NCBI GenBank assembly: GCA_018920365.1
Contig: JAHLMM010000001.1
Coordinates: 68,449-132,448 of the forward strand
Length of the DNA stretch: 64,000 bases
From: Candidatus Aenigmatarchaeota archaeon
GTDB taxonomy: Archaea > Aenigmatarchaeota > Aenigmatarchaeia > CG10238-14
Direction: 5' to 3'
The notes below the pieces were generated by a model. That model saw only the letters and a program-made list of their open reading frames with translations, was not told the origin of the DNA and did no database searches. Position numbers and translations under genes: made by a program. Each line of letters begins with the position of its first letter. The first letter of the stretch is position 1. Below, in pieces: positions 50,403-59,411 of this stretch.

Positions 50403-51209
50403 ATGGGCGCCTTTGAAGCTATGGAAAAGAACATACCGATGATAATAAAAAATCCGAGGATTGTTGTTGCTTCTGCATTGAACTTAATTCCAGGTCTAAT
50501 GGTAATGATATTATTTTTATTGGCATGGAAAGATTTTAATCAGAAATATAGTTTCAAAGATATTATAACAAATGCCTTTAAATCAAACGACTTTAACGAA
50601 TTTTATAAATCTTTAAGTGGCATTGATTTGCTTTCATTTTTATCACCATATATATTTGGTTTTATCGGTATAATGATCGTGATGTTTTTGATAGATATTT
50701 TTCTTAACATTTTTTATACAGAAGCAGGAAGACAATACATGTCTGGTAAAATAAACATGGATAAATGTGTTTCTTTTTCTATAAAAATGTTGCCTAGAGC
50801 GTTTTTAGCTTATTTTTTAGCGTTTATTGTTTTAGTTGGCTTTTCAATTTTTTCATTACTTCTCATGACTTTACCAATAATTAATTTCATCGCAATAATT
50901 CTTTTTATTGCATTCATTGTTTTTTACATTTTTACTATTTTTATGATACCGCCGTTTGTAATTGAAACCAAAGCAAACGGGTTTGATCTAATAAAAAAAT
51001 CTTTTGAATTTTCATTAAAGAATTTTGGTTGGATATTGCTTTCGTTTTTAATTTTTTGGTTTGCCCAAATAACTTTGACATCATCTTTAGAGTTAATACC
51101 AATTATAGGATATTTTATATTGTTGATAACAGAATTGTTTTTGACAACTTGGATAAAATCAATGCCAATATTTTTGTATTATGACATTCTAAAGAAGCAA
51201 GCAATTTAA
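50403..51209 (+). CDS. Polytopic membrane protein
   Basis: A 268-residue protein with about five to six helices, starting MGAFEAMEKNIPMIIKNPRI, which resembles the archaeal family of multi-span proteins that begin with a short amphipathic helix and a PxI motif. No transport signature is seen. It precedes a Yip1-like gene by 22 bases, same direction. Confidence 0.7.
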   Translation: MGAFEAMEKNIPMIIKNPRIVVASALNLIPGLMVMILFLLAWKDFNQKYSFKDIITNAFKSNDFNEFYKSLSGIDLLSFLSPYIFGFIGIMIVMFLIDIFLNIFYTEAGRQYMSGKINMDKCVSFSIKMLPRAFLAYFLAFIVLVGFSIFSLLLMTLPIINFIAIILFIAFIVFYIFTIFMIPPFVIETKANGFDLIKKSFEFSLKNFGWILLSFLIFWFAQITLTSSLELIPIIGYFILLITELFLTTWIKSMPIFLYYDILKKQAI

Positions 51210-51231
51210 ATGTAAAAATTAATTAACTTTT

Positions 51232-51822
51232 ATGGTAAATCATGAAAAATTAAATCTTTTTGATAAAATTATTGCTGTTTTTTCAAAACCAAATGATTTT
51301 TTTGCATATGTTAAAAATGAAATAGGTATAGGTAGTGCATTCGTTTATTTTGCTGTTTTATCACTTTTTTCAACATTTGTAGATTATATCTTAAATATAC
51401 TTTTTGGCGAATCGCCAATTTTTGTGTTAGTTATTTCATATGGTCTTGGTTTAGCGCTGATTTTTGTTGCTTCATTTGTGTTTCATATTTTTTTGAAAAT
51501 ATTTGATGGAAAATCAAATTATGAAGGTACATTCAAAGCTTATGCATATTCAATTACACCATCTCTTTTGTTTGGATGGATTCCGTATATAAAAATGGTA
51601 GCACTTTTATATTCAATTTATCTTGGAGTAAAAGGATTTTCAATAATTCATGAAATAAGCATGGTGAAATCGTTCTTTGCTTTTATTATGCCTATAATAC
51701 TTTTGATAATAATGTTAATTGTTGCTTATATAATAGGTATTAGTTATCTTACTAGCATTAATCCTTATCTTAGCAATGATTTGACTGAGACAACAGGAAT
51801 GGCTACTAGAATTTTCAAATAG
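51232..51822 (+). CDS. Yip1-family membrane protein
   Basis: A 196-residue protein with about five helices: the opening KPNDFFAYVKNEIGIGSAFV and the mid FKAYAYSITPSLLFGWIPYI match the Yip1 pattern (P-x-x-F and GxxxAxxxxxYxxxP). Yip1-like proteins shape membranes in eukaryotes; role in archaea unknown. The end overlaps by eight bases the opposite-strand gene. Confidence 0.75.
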   Translation: MVNHEKLNLFDKIIAVFSKPNDFFAYVKNEIGIGSAFVYFAVLSLFSTFVDYILNILFGESPIFVLVISYGLGLALIFVASFVFHIFLKIFDGKSNYEGTFKAYAYSITPSLLFGWIPYIKMVALLYSIYLGVKGFSIIHEISMVKSFFAFIMPIILLIIMLIVAYIIGISYLTSINPYLSNDLTETTGMATRIFK

Positions 51823-52396
51823 CTTTGTTTTTTATTTCTATTTCTAACACTCCATTTCTGAATGTTTTGTTGACAACTGAATTTGCTGGTATTGGTATTA
51901 ATTTGAAGTAAGTTTTGTCTTTGGCAAATGCCTTCACTTCAATGCTTTGCTCAAACTGCTTTATTTCTATCTGATCTTCTGATTTTATATCGGGAAGGTT
52001 TATTGTTATAATTGTTTTGTCTTTGTTTTTTGACATTTTAGTTTCAGGTTCTTCAGTCTTTTTTGGTTTTCTAAAAGTATTTTTTATGCTTTCACTTAAA
52101 CCCAACTTTCTTTTTATTTCTGGCTCTAAATTCTTATAATCGCCTGAAGTCCTAACTTCTATTCTAGGTTCCATACCAGTACCACTTTGTACTGTTATGT
52201 GTATTTCACCGCCACTCGTCTTTATTCTTGGTTTTTTGAACTCCTTATCTATTCGCTGAAATTCTGTTTCTATTTCATTAAACATTCTTTCAAAAATTCC
52301 GAACTCTCTCACTGGTCGACCGCAATTTGGACAAAAACTCCAGTCATTTTTAAGATTATAACCACAAAAGTTGCACTGCTTCCTTTTCCAAATCAT
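51815..52396 (-). CDS. Zinc-ribbon plus HSP20/CS-like domain protein, paralogue 2
   Basis: A 193-residue protein with the same order as the gene at 36350: zinc ribbon (CNFC ... CPNC), helical segment (FNEIETEFQRIDKEFKKPRI), linker, and a CS/HSP20-like domain (KTIITINLPDIKSEDQIEIK, TYFKLIPIPANSVVNKTF). The linker carries an extra beta-like segment (GGEIHITVQSGTGMEPRIEV). Two paralogues in one window suggest a lineage-expanded chaperone or adaptor family. Function unknown. Confidence 0.75.
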   Translation of the reverse strand: MIWKRKQCNFCGYNLKNDWSFCPNCGRPVREFGIFERMFNEIETEFQRIDKEFKKPRIKTSGGEIHITVQSGTGMEPRIEVRTSGDYKNLEPEIKRKLGLSESIKNTFRKPKKTEEPETKMSKNKDKTIITINLPDIKSEDQIEIKQFEQSIEVKAFAKDKTYFKLIPIPANSVVNKTFRNGVLEIEIKNKAI

Positions 52397-52429
52397 AATT
52401 AAAATTTAAATTTTGTGGTTAAATTTCTT

Positions 52430-52642
52430 TCATATTTTTGATTGAAAAAACAGTAAAATTGCCAAAAGGGTAAGTATAACCAATATTAGACCATATTTGC
52501 TACTGGCCCAACCAAATGGTATTGGTCCTATAAATCCACCGAAGGCATATTCTACTTTAGATGATTTTAATGAAGATATTATGATAATTATCATGCCAAG
52601 AAAAATCAAAGCAAAACCAACAACAAACAAATTATCTTGCAT
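52430..52642 (-). CDS. Small membrane protein, DUF131-type
   Basis: A 70-residue protein with two membrane helices around a GGFIGPIPFGWAS loop, matching the archaeal DUF131 pattern (GxIxIGPIPIxxG). Function unknown. Confidence 0.75.
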   Translation of the reverse strand: MQDNLFVVGFALIFLGMIIIIISSLKSSKVEYAFGGFIGPIPFGWASSKYGLILVILTLLAILLFFQSKI

Positions 52643-52674
52643 AATTATATTTTAATTGAATTAATAATTTATTT

Positions 52675-53391
52675 ATGAGATTGTTTTTTGCTTTGGTAAT
52701 ATTTATAATATTAAGTGGTTGTGTAAATAGAGGTGATGAATTGAATCAGGTAAAATTTACTACAGATGATGGTGTTGTTATTTATGCTAATTTTGTTGAA
52801 TCTCAAGAAAAAAATGGAAAAGCTGTAATACTGCTTCATATGTTGAGAACTGATAAAAGCTATTGGACAGTATTTTCAGATGAGCTTAATAAAAACAATT
52901 ATACTACAATAGCAATTGATTTAAGGGGTCACGGAAAAAGTGTTGTAAAAAATGGAAAGGAATACAGGTGGCAGGATTTTACAGAAGATGATTTCAATAA
53001 AATGGTTCTAGATGTAAAAGCTGCAAAATTATTTTTGATAGAAAGAGGTTATGAACCGAAAAATATAGCAATAATCGGCGCTAGTATAGGTGCTAACACG
53101 GCAATAAACTATGCGGCAACAGATGAAGAAATAAGATCAATTGCACTGCTTTCTCCAGGACTTGACTATAGAGGTGTAAAAACAGAAAAATCAATGAGTA
53201 TTTTTGATGGAAATGTGTTCATTGCTTCAAGCAAAGAAGATGAACCGTCTTATTCATCTTGCTTAAAATTAAAAGATTTAGGCAATTCAAGAAAAACTGT
53301 TGTTTTTTATGAAAATGCTGGTCATGGAACTTGGATGTTTCAAAAAACAGATCTAGCTAAAAAACTTCTTGAATGGCTTAATTCTTTGTAA
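52675..53391 (+). CDS. Lipoprotein alpha/beta hydrolase
   Basis: A 238-residue protein: lipobox LSGC (Cys16), then an alpha/beta-hydrolase fold with DLRGHG (82-87), nucleophile elbow GASIG (Ser137), and the C-terminal His in AGHGTW. The fold suits esterases and dienelactone-type hydrolases; being lipid-anchored outside the membrane it may act on envelope or food esters. The last 39 bases overlap the opposite-strand metalloprotease gene, an unusually deep convergent overlap. Confidence 0.82.
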   Translation: MRLFFALVIFIILSGCVNRGDELNQVKFTTDDGVVIYANFVESQEKNGKAVILLHMLRTDKSYWTVFSDELNKNNYTTIAIDLRGHGKSVVKNGKEYRWQDFTEDDFNKMVLDVKAAKLFLIERGYEPKNIAIIGASIGANTAINYAATDEEIRSIALLSPGLDYRGVKTEKSMSIFDGNVFIASSKEDEPSYSSCLKLKDLGNSRKTVVFYENAGHGTWMFQKTDLAKKLLEWLNSL

Positions 53392-54768
53392 AAAAAGTAT
53401 AATACCATCAAATAAATTTTCTTCTTTTTGTTTGTTGACACTATTAATGTTAACATCTACTTTTGTAATATTTTCAGGTTTAATCTCTATTTCCGGTATC
53501 TCTGTTTCATCTTTGTTTATTTCTTTCAAGCAATTTGAAAATATTTCAAAATCTATTGAATAGCAAGGCATAAAATTTGTATTCAGGGCATTCAACAGAA
53601 TCTTATTTGATTCTTTGTAATCTGTCACAGGTCTTTTTATTTCTTTTATTTCTGAATAAGCTTGACTTAATTTTTCAATTCCGTTCTTCATCACAGAATA
53701 TCTTATAATAAGTTCACTGAATGCATATCCAAAATCACGTGTTTCTGCATTTTCAGGATTCCAAATTTCCATAAAAGATTTAGAAGTTGAATAATATTCC
53801 CAAAGTTGTGTTTTGCTTCCTTTGGATTTAATAAAAATCTTGTTGCCATCTTCCTTGAAAATTTTATTATCTCCAAAAAGTTCTGGGTTTTTCAAACCTA
53901 AATGCTTGTTGGATAGATATTCTATATAACTTGACATGCCTTCTTCAAACCATGTTGGGCTCACTTGGTTCCATTTCAAGACTTTGGAATTAAATCCATG
54001 CATTGTTTCATGAAGAATTATACTTGCATTATATTGTCCTTCAGCAATAGACCTTTTTATTAGTATCAAACCACCTCTCATATGAGTTGCTGAACCCCAT
54101 GGTTGTATTTTTGAAGTAAATGTCGAATCATCTAAAACAAAAACAGGAAATCTTTTGTATGGTTTTGGCAACCCTGTTATATTTGGTATAATTGAAAAAG
54201 CATTGTCAGCCGCTGTTATATCTGTACTTCCAAAAAGCAAATAATTTTCGTATTCTCTTCCTGAATAACCATAATAGATGACTATATCAGCTGATCCATT
54301 TCCAACAAACTGTGCAAAATTGTCATCAAAATATTCTGTAAACCCAAAAGAAGCATCACCAGAGATTATTCTATTTGCATATATATTTACTATTGTCTGA
54401 TCATTTTCAAAACCAGATAGGTATAGCTGTATTTTTTTTAATGGTACAAAATCATCGTAAATAGAATTTTTCAGTGTATATTGAATGTTAATAACCCTTT
54501 CATTTGAGTTTAATCTATGTGTTTGGAAAACTATATAGTTGCCTTGTTTTTTATAACTTATGATGCCTACTTCATCTTTTATATAGTCTATTTCATTTTC
54601 TTGTGGTATTTCCCAAGATATTTCAAAAATATCATAACTCTTTGCAGCATCAATTTTTATTGTGGTGTTTACTTTTACAACATCATTATTAACCGTGACA
54701 TTATGGAAAACCAAAGCATTAGATATTGGAATTATTAAAAGTGCGATGAAAAACAAGCTAAATTTCAT
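53353..54768 (-). CDS. Secreted gluzincin-type metallopeptidase
   Basis: A 471-residue protein with a signal peptide (MKFSLFFIALLIIPISNA), a beta-rich N-terminal domain and a catalytic domain with HETMH (residues 253-257) and the third ligand in WFEEG (Glu276), the M1-like arrangement. A short basic tail (KPFKKFFS) ends it. The N-terminal domain resembles the first residues of the secreted fragment at the left edge in design only. It is probably an extracytoplasmic aminopeptidase-like or general protease. Confidence 0.82.
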   Translation of the reverse strand: MKFSLFFIALLIIPISNALVFHNVTVNNDVVKVNTTIKIDAAKSYDIFEISWEIPQENEIDYIKDEVGIISYKKQGNYIVFQTHRLNSNERVINIQYTLKNSIYDDFVPLKKIQLYLSGFENDQTIVNIYANRIISGDASFGFTEYFDDNFAQFVGNGSADIVIYYGYSGREYENYLLFGSTDITAADNAFSIIPNITGLPKPYKRFPVFVLDDSTFTSKIQPWGSATHMRGGLILIKRSIAEGQYNASIILHETMHGFNSKVLKWNQVSPTWFEEGMSSYIEYLSNKHLGLKNPELFGDNKIFKEDGNKIFIKSKGSKTQLWEYYSTSKSFMEIWNPENAETRDFGYAFSELIIRYSVMKNGIEKLSQAYSEIKEIKRPVTDYKESNKILLNALNTNFMPCYSIDFEIFSNCLKEINKDETEIPEIEIKPENITKVDVNINSVNKQKEENLFDGIILFLQRIKPFKKFFS

Positions 54769-54796
54769 ATCATTATTTGAATATTTGCTATATAAA

Positions 54797-55432
54797 TTAT
54801 CTACCTTTGACTCCGATCTTTTTGCAATAATATTTTATTTTACAAGCATCACATTTTGGTTTAGTCGGCAAACATATGTTTTGTCCCCAAGTCACAAGAA
54901 GATTGTTGTAATCCTTCCAAAATTTTGGTGGAATCTTTTTTTTCAGTTCAAACTCTGTTTTTTCAGGCGTTTTTGTCTTAACTATGCCTATTCTGTTTGA
55001 AATTCTGTGTACATGAGTATCAACTGCTATTGTATTTTTACCAAAAGCATAAATCAAGACTATGTTTGCAGTTTTTCTTCCAACACCTTTTAATTTTAAA
55101 AGATCATCTATATTATCTGGAACATCACCATTATATTTTTGAATCAATTCTTCTGAGATCTCTTTTATTCTCTTTGCTTTTGTTTTGTAATAGTTGACGT
55201 TTTTAATTGCATTCTCGATTTTATTTAAATCCAATTTTGAGATTTCGTGTGGTGTTGATGCAATAGAAAACAATTTTTCGCTTGCTTTTATTGTTATTTT
55301 GTCTTTTGTCCTTAAGCTCAACAAACATGATATTAAAACTTTGAATGGGGTTGGCTTTGTTAGCTGTTCCATAGCTGGTTTTTCAAATTTTACAGTTTCT
55401 TTCTTTAAAATTTTTATTATCTTGGTTATCAT
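54797..55432 (-). CDS. nth: Endonuclease III
   Basis: A 211-residue enzyme: helix-hairpin-helix with catalytic Lys (LKGVGRKTANIVL), Asp in TIAVDTHVHRI, and the FeS loop CLPTKPKCDACKIKYYC. It removes oxidised pyrimidines and cleaves abasic sites, in keeping with the SOD and thioredoxin genes of this window. Standard length. Confidence 0.95.
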   Translation of the reverse strand: MITKIIKILKKETVKFEKPAMEQLTKPTPFKVLISCLLSLRTKDKITIKASEKLFSIASTPHEISKLDLNKIENAIKNVNYYKTKAKRIKEISEELIQKYNGDVPDNIDDLLKLKGVGRKTANIVLIYAFGKNTIAVDTHVHRISNRIGIVKTKTPEKTEFELKKKIPPKFWKDYNNLLVTWGQNICLPTKPKCDACKIKYYCKKIGVKGR

Positions 55433-55457
55433 AAAGAATTATTGCAATTTATTATTT

Positions 55458-55973
55458 TTATTCTGAATTGTATATAGCTAGTGCTTGAATGAAAAACGGA
55501 TTTGAAAAAAATGTACGCGGTAGGCATTGCACGTTCATTTCTCTTTCTTTCATAGCATATAATCCTCCAATAAATGGTGTAAATTTATCTCTATATTCTT
55601 GATTCATTCTAAGCTTTCTTATTTGCGGAAATTTTTCTTCAAGAATTCTTCTGAGTTTTTGATATTCACCCATGTTATTAATAACTATTGACTCTAAATA
55701 CCCTCTTATAAAAGCATCAGTATCTGAATTAACATGTAAATACATTATTAACCAAAGCGTTTCTTTTCCATATCTTATAGTCAAGTATGTGCCAAGTTTT
55801 GTCCAAATCTCTGACTCATTAACAAAATTTTCAACACCTTCAGATGTCCCAAAAAAATCTATATACAACTCTACTAAAGCTTTTGTCATATCGTTTACAA
55901 AACCTAAATCTGAAAATGAATGGTGTCTTTTTTTTAACCTCAAGCCAATAGTCGGAAAATAAATATCATTCAT
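55458..55973 (-). CDS. Soluble protein of unknown function
   Basis: A 171-residue helical protein (MNDIYFPTIGLRLKKRHHSF...), no export signal, no known motif. A TTTAAAG element ends 21 bases before the ATG, the same spacing as the unknown genes at 34 kb, again suggesting a leaderless transcript. Confidence 0.55.
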   Translation of the reverse strand: MNDIYFPTIGLRLKKRHHSFSDLGFVNDMTKALVELYIDFFGTSEGVENFVNESEIWTKLGTYLTIRYGKETLWLIMYLHVNSDTDAFIRGYLESIVINNMGEYQKLRRILEEKFPQIRKLRMNQEYRDKFTPFIGGLYAMKEREMNVQCLPRTFFSNPFFIQALAIYNSE

Positions 55974-56046
55974 AAATAAAATTTATATAAAAAGCTTTAA
56001 ATGCTATTTCATTAAAAACAAATACTTGAAAAATATATTATTTAAT

Positions 56047-56673
56047 ATGAAAAAATTTGAATTTCTAGCTTCATTGATAATAATATTCACATTCTTGATT
56101 ACAATATATTTTTATACATATATCCCTGACATAATAGAAAGCCATTGGGATTTGAACGGAAATGTTAACGGATATATGAAAAAGGCGTCTGGATTACTGC
56201 TAATACCAATAATTATGATTTTTTCAACTATGATGTTTTTCACCCTACCAAAAATTGACCCGTTAAAAGAAAATATTAAAAAATTCAGAAATTACTATTA
56301 TTGGTTTATTATAATATTTTGCTTGTTTATGCTCATCATTCAATTACATTTAATCTTATGGAATGTTGGTTTTAAAATCAATCCCAAAATTATAATTTCC
56401 TTTTGTTGCTCTGCTTTGTTTTTTTATGTTGGAATACTTTTGGGCAAAACAAAAAGAAATTGGTTTATAGGTATAAGGACTCCTTGGACATTAAGCAGCG
56501 ATTATGTGTGGGAAAAGACAAACAAACTAGGAGGGATGATTTTCAAAATGCTTTCAATTTTATGTCTAATTTCAATTTTATTTGAAGAATACTATATTTT
56601 GTTTGTACCTATCATAATTTCAGCAATATTTCTAGTAATATATTCTTATTTTGTTTACAAAAAATCAAAATAA
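56047..56673 (+). CDS. SdpI/DUF1648-like membrane protein
   Basis: A 208-residue protein with about six helices: the opening PDIIESHWDLNGNVNGYMKK matches DUF1648 (P-x-x-HxxxxGxxxG), and NWFIGIRTPWTLSSDYVWEK fits the SdpI signature (GIRTPWTL...VW...H/N). In bacteria SdpI gives immunity to a toxin; in archaea the role is unknown. The ATG at 56047 is used; the frame is open from a TTG at 56026. Confidence 0.85.
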   Translation: MKKFEFLASLIIIFTFLITIYFYTYIPDIIESHWDLNGNVNGYMKKASGLLLIPIIMIFSTMMFFTLPKIDPLKENIKKFRNYYYWFIIIFCLFMLIIQLHLILWNVGFKINPKIIISFCCSALFFYVGILLGKTKRNWFIGIRTPWTLSSDYVWEKTNKLGGMIFKMLSILCLISILFEEYYILFVPIIISAIFLVIYSYFVYKKSK

Positions 56674-56674
56674 C

Positions 56675-57766
56675 TCATTTCTCTAGAACCCATATTTCTC
56701 TCTTTGTTTTATGTCTCTCTTCAGCATCCACAATAGATTTGTGATTTGGCAATAATTCAATAATTTTGAATTTTGTTTTTTTGCATAAATCTTCCATATT
56801 TATTCTTGCTGTTTTTCCTTCTTTTACAACAAAAAGCGGTGTTATCATGCAAATTTTTGCTCTATCTTTCATTACTTTGTGAGCTTCTGATAAAAAAGAT
56901 TCAAACAATTTTGTTACATCATTTAATATTTTTTCTGCTTGATGTATTGATGGATTTGATTTTAACGGCTGTCCTAAATAAGGCTCTGTTACTATGACAT
57001 CTATACTATCTCTATTCAAGTAATTGCTAAGCTTGGTTGCGTCACCTTCAATCAGATTAAATTTTTCAAAACCTAACCAATTGAGATTTATCTTTGCATC
57101 ATCTAAACACTTTTTATTTTTATCTAAACCATAAACATCCATACTTGAAATCAAAGCTTCTTGCAATATAGTTCCTATGCCACAAAATGGATCAAGCAAT
57201 TTTTGCCCTGGCAAAGCAACTAGATTTATCATTATTCTTGCCAATCTAGGTGGTATTGAATATATTGGTCTTTGTCTTGGTCTCTCAACATCCCTTTTTT
57301 TGAATGCAAAGGGGTTGTGAACTTGAACAGTCTTGTAAAATTTTGAATCAAATGAAATTATTTCAACTCCATTTTTCTTCAAAATTTTTAAAACCTCGAA
57401 ATGTTTCAAATCAGTATGCCCATGAAATTTTGGAGATGAAAAAATAGCTTTGATTTTTTGCTTTTTTAAATCATTGAGTATATGTTTTTTGACATTTTTA
57501 TACTCTGAGTTTGATTTTGGATACACGCTTAAGCCTATTTTAATTTTTTCATAATTGTGTAATTCATCAAGATTTAACGGAACTGCTATCTTGATAGTTC
57601 CACCAAGCTCGTCAATAATATTTCCGATATTTCTGTCAGTTTTCACTTCAAGAATATTTTCAAACTCTTTAATGAATTCAAAGTTTATTTTTCTGTTTTT
57701 AAAGTAATGATAAATCTCCGCCTTTGATAAAACTGGATTCTTGCCTAAAACAAAAAGATAATTCAT
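56675..57766 (-). CDS. THUMP-domain tRNA guanosine-N2-methyltransferase (Trm-G10/Trm11-like)
   Basis: A 363-residue protein: an N-terminal THUMP-type RNA-binding part (to about residue 150), then a Rossmann methyltransferase with LLDPFCGIGTILQEALI, DVYGLDKNKKCL and the catalytic TEPYLGQPLK (the N/DPPY variant). It methylates G10 of tRNA. Meets the SdpI-like gene tail to tail with one base between. Confidence 0.87.
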   Translation of the reverse strand: MNYLFVLGKNPVLSKAEIYHYFKNRKINFEFIKEFENILEVKTDRNIGNIIDELGGTIKIAVPLNLDELHNYEKIKIGLSVYPKSNSEYKNVKKHILNDLKKQKIKAIFSSPKFHGHTDLKHFEVLKILKKNGVEIISFDSKFYKTVQVHNPFAFKKRDVERPRQRPIYSIPPRLARIMINLVALPGQKLLDPFCGIGTILQEALISSMDVYGLDKNKKCLDDAKINLNWLGFEKFNLIEGDATKLSNYLNRDSIDVIVTEPYLGQPLKSNPSIHQAEKILNDVTKLFESFLSEAHKVMKDRAKICMITPLFVVKEGKTARINMEDLCKKTKFKIIELLPNHKSIVDAEERHKTKREIWVLEK

Positions 57767-57797
57767 GATAATAATTCATACAAAACATATTTATTGG

Positions 57798-58091
57798 TTA
57801 GCAAACTTTCCATTTCAAACCCCAGTTGCCTAATTTCTTTATAATAGGTAATAATTCTTTGCCTTTTTGCGTCAAAAAGTATATGTTTTTATTGTCCATT
57901 GATTTATGGTCTATTATTTTTTGTTCTAAAAGATATTTGAGGTTGATAGAAAGTGTTCTAGAACTTATCATGCAAACCCTCCTTAGATCATTAAAGCTTT
58001 TCTCACTATCGCTTAAATATCTTATAATAAGCAATCTTGGTTTTGTGCCTATTATTTTTATTGATTCTGTTATTGGGCATATTTTTTTCAT
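57798..58091 (-). CDS. HxlR-family winged-helix regulator
   Basis: A 97-residue protein with the HxlR pattern: an N-terminal CPITESIKIIGTKPRLLIIR, the winged helix with SFNDLRRVCMISSRTLSINL, and the C-terminal DNKNIYFLTQKGKEL. Cys5 and Cys63 are candidates for redox sensing. The frame continues far upstream, but only the ATG at 58091 fits the family. It is divergent from a glutaredoxin gene and faces a 25-bp palindrome in the shared gap. Confidence 0.82.
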   Translation of the reverse strand: MKKICPITESIKIIGTKPRLLIIRYLSDSEKSFNDLRRVCMISSRTLSINLKYLLEQKIIDHKSMDNKNIYFLTQKGKELLPIIKKLGNWGLKWKVC

Positions 58092-58116
58092 ATAAATTAA
58101 TTGATGTGATAGATTT

Positions 58117-58141
58117 AAATAGTTTACTTTGTAAACTATTT
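58117..58141. promoter_or_regulatory. 25-bp perfect palindrome, likely operator
   Basis: AAATAGTTTAC-TTT-GTAAACTATTT has 11-bp perfect arms with a 3-base spacer. It lies in the 65-base gap between the divergent HxlR-type regulator and the glutaredoxin gene, 15 bases before the glutaredoxin ATG. Position, size and symmetry suit a dimeric winged-helix regulator. Confidence 0.65.
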
Positions 58142-58156
58142 TAGAGGTGAATGAAA

Positions 58157-58390
58157 ATGGAAGTAATCTTGTATTCGGCTGACTGGTGTCCATGGTGTCA
58201 GAGAACAAAAATGTTTCTGAAAGAAAACAATATAAAATTCAAAGAAATGAATGTTGACAAAAACCCAGAAGCTGCAAGAGATTTAATTGAAAAAACCGGG
58301 CAGATGGGAATTCCAGTTACGCTTGTAGATGGTAAACCAATAATTGGATATGATGTACCAAGATTAAAGCAAGCCTTGAAATTAAAGTAA
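58157..58390 (+). CDS. Glutaredoxin-like protein
   Basis: A 77-residue glutaredoxin fold: active site DWCPWCQRTK (Cys11/Cys14), cis-Pro loop MGIPVTLVDG and GYDVPRLKQAL. The CPWC site makes a dithiol reductant, probably reduced by the TrxB encoded next. An ATG at 58151 is in frame, but the one at 58157 has the normal distance from GAGGTGA. First gene of a redox run. Confidence 0.9.
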   Translation: MEVILYSADWCPWCQRTKMFLKENNIKFKEMNVDKNPEAARDLIEKTGQMGIPVTLVDGKPIIGYDVPRLKQALKLK

Positions 58391-58429
58391 TTTTTATTTT
58401 TATTTAATCTAAATTAATTAGGTGATTTT

Positions 58430-59401
58430 ATGCAAGAATTTGATTTAATTATAGTAGGTGCAGGCCCTGCAGGCATTACTGCTGGAATTTATGCTTCTAG
58501 GAGAGCGTTAAAAACTGTTATAATAAGTGAAAATATAGGCGGACAGATAATGTCAACTACATGGATTGAGAACTATCCTGGATTTACTCAAATAAAAGCT
58601 GTTGAACTTGTACAAAAATTTGAAGATCATGTAAGACATTTTGGTGTTGATATAATTCAAGAATTAGTTGTTGAAGTAAATGAAGTAGAAGGTGGATTTG
58701 TAGTAAAGACAACACAAAATGAATATAAGGCTAAAGCTGTTATACTTGCTTTTGGAAAATCCCCAAGAACGTTGGATGTGCCTGGAGAAAAACAGTATAC
58801 GGGGAAAGGTGTCTCATATTGTGCAACTTGTGATGCACCTTTGTTCAGAAACATGCCAACAGCTGTTATAGGTGGTGGTAACTCTGCATTTGAAGCTGCA
58901 CATTTGCTATCTCAAATATCATCAAAAGTTTATATTATACATAGATCTGATACTTTTAGGGCGTTTGAAAGTTTAGTTGAAGACGTAAGAAAAAAAGGCG
59001 TAGAATTTGTAATGAATAGTGAAGTGAAAGAAATAAAAGGAGATAATTTTGTAAGGTCGATCGTTATTGAAAATAATAAAACAGGTGAAAGAAAGGAAAT
59101 ACAGGTAAATGGTGTTTTTGTTGAAATTGGCTCTGAAGTAAAAACAGATTTAATAAAAGATCTTGTAAAGCTGGATGAGAGTAAGCATGTTGTTGTTAAT
59201 GAAAAGGCAGAAACATTTTATCCAAATAGCGATAAAGTTAGACCTGGATTATTTGCTGCTGGTGATTTAACTAATGTGCCTTTTAAGCAAATAGTTGTCT
59301 CTGCAGGCGAAGGTTGTAAAGCAGCTTTGCAAGCATATAATTACATACATGGAATTGAAACAAAAGGACATGTAGCAGATTGGTCTGCTTCTAAAAAATG
59401 A
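58430..59401 (+). CDS. trxB: Thioredoxin reductase
   Basis: A 323-residue flavoprotein: FAD-binding GAGPAGITAG, redox-active CATC (Cys131/Cys134), NADPH-type GGGNSAFEAAHLL and the closing AAGDLTNVPFKQIV. It reduces thioredoxin or glutaredoxin; the small CPWC protein upstream is the obvious partner. Good AGGTGATTTT-ATG start. A GGTGATAAAA start follows for the dehydrogenase. Confidence 0.95.
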   Translation: MQEFDLIIVGAGPAGITAGIYASRRALKTVIISENIGGQIMSTTWIENYPGFTQIKAVELVQKFEDHVRHFGVDIIQELVVEVNEVEGGFVVKTTQNEYKAKAVILAFGKSPRTLDVPGEKQYTGKGVSYCATCDAPLFRNMPTAVIGGGNSAFEAAHLLSQISSKVYIIHRSDTFRAFESLVEDVRKKGVEFVMNSEVKEIKGDNFVRSIVIENNKTGERKEIQVNGVFVEIGSEVKTDLIKDLVKLDESKHVVVNEKAETFYPNSDKVRPGLFAAGDLTNVPFKQIVVSAGEGCKAALQAYNYIHGIETKGHVADWSASKK

Positions 59402-59411
59402 GGTGATAAAA

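Noticed and set aside
57798-58208. 136-residue version of the HxlR-type regulator
   Set aside because: The extra 39 codons run through the palindrome and the glutaredoxin start; the family begins at the ATG at 58091.
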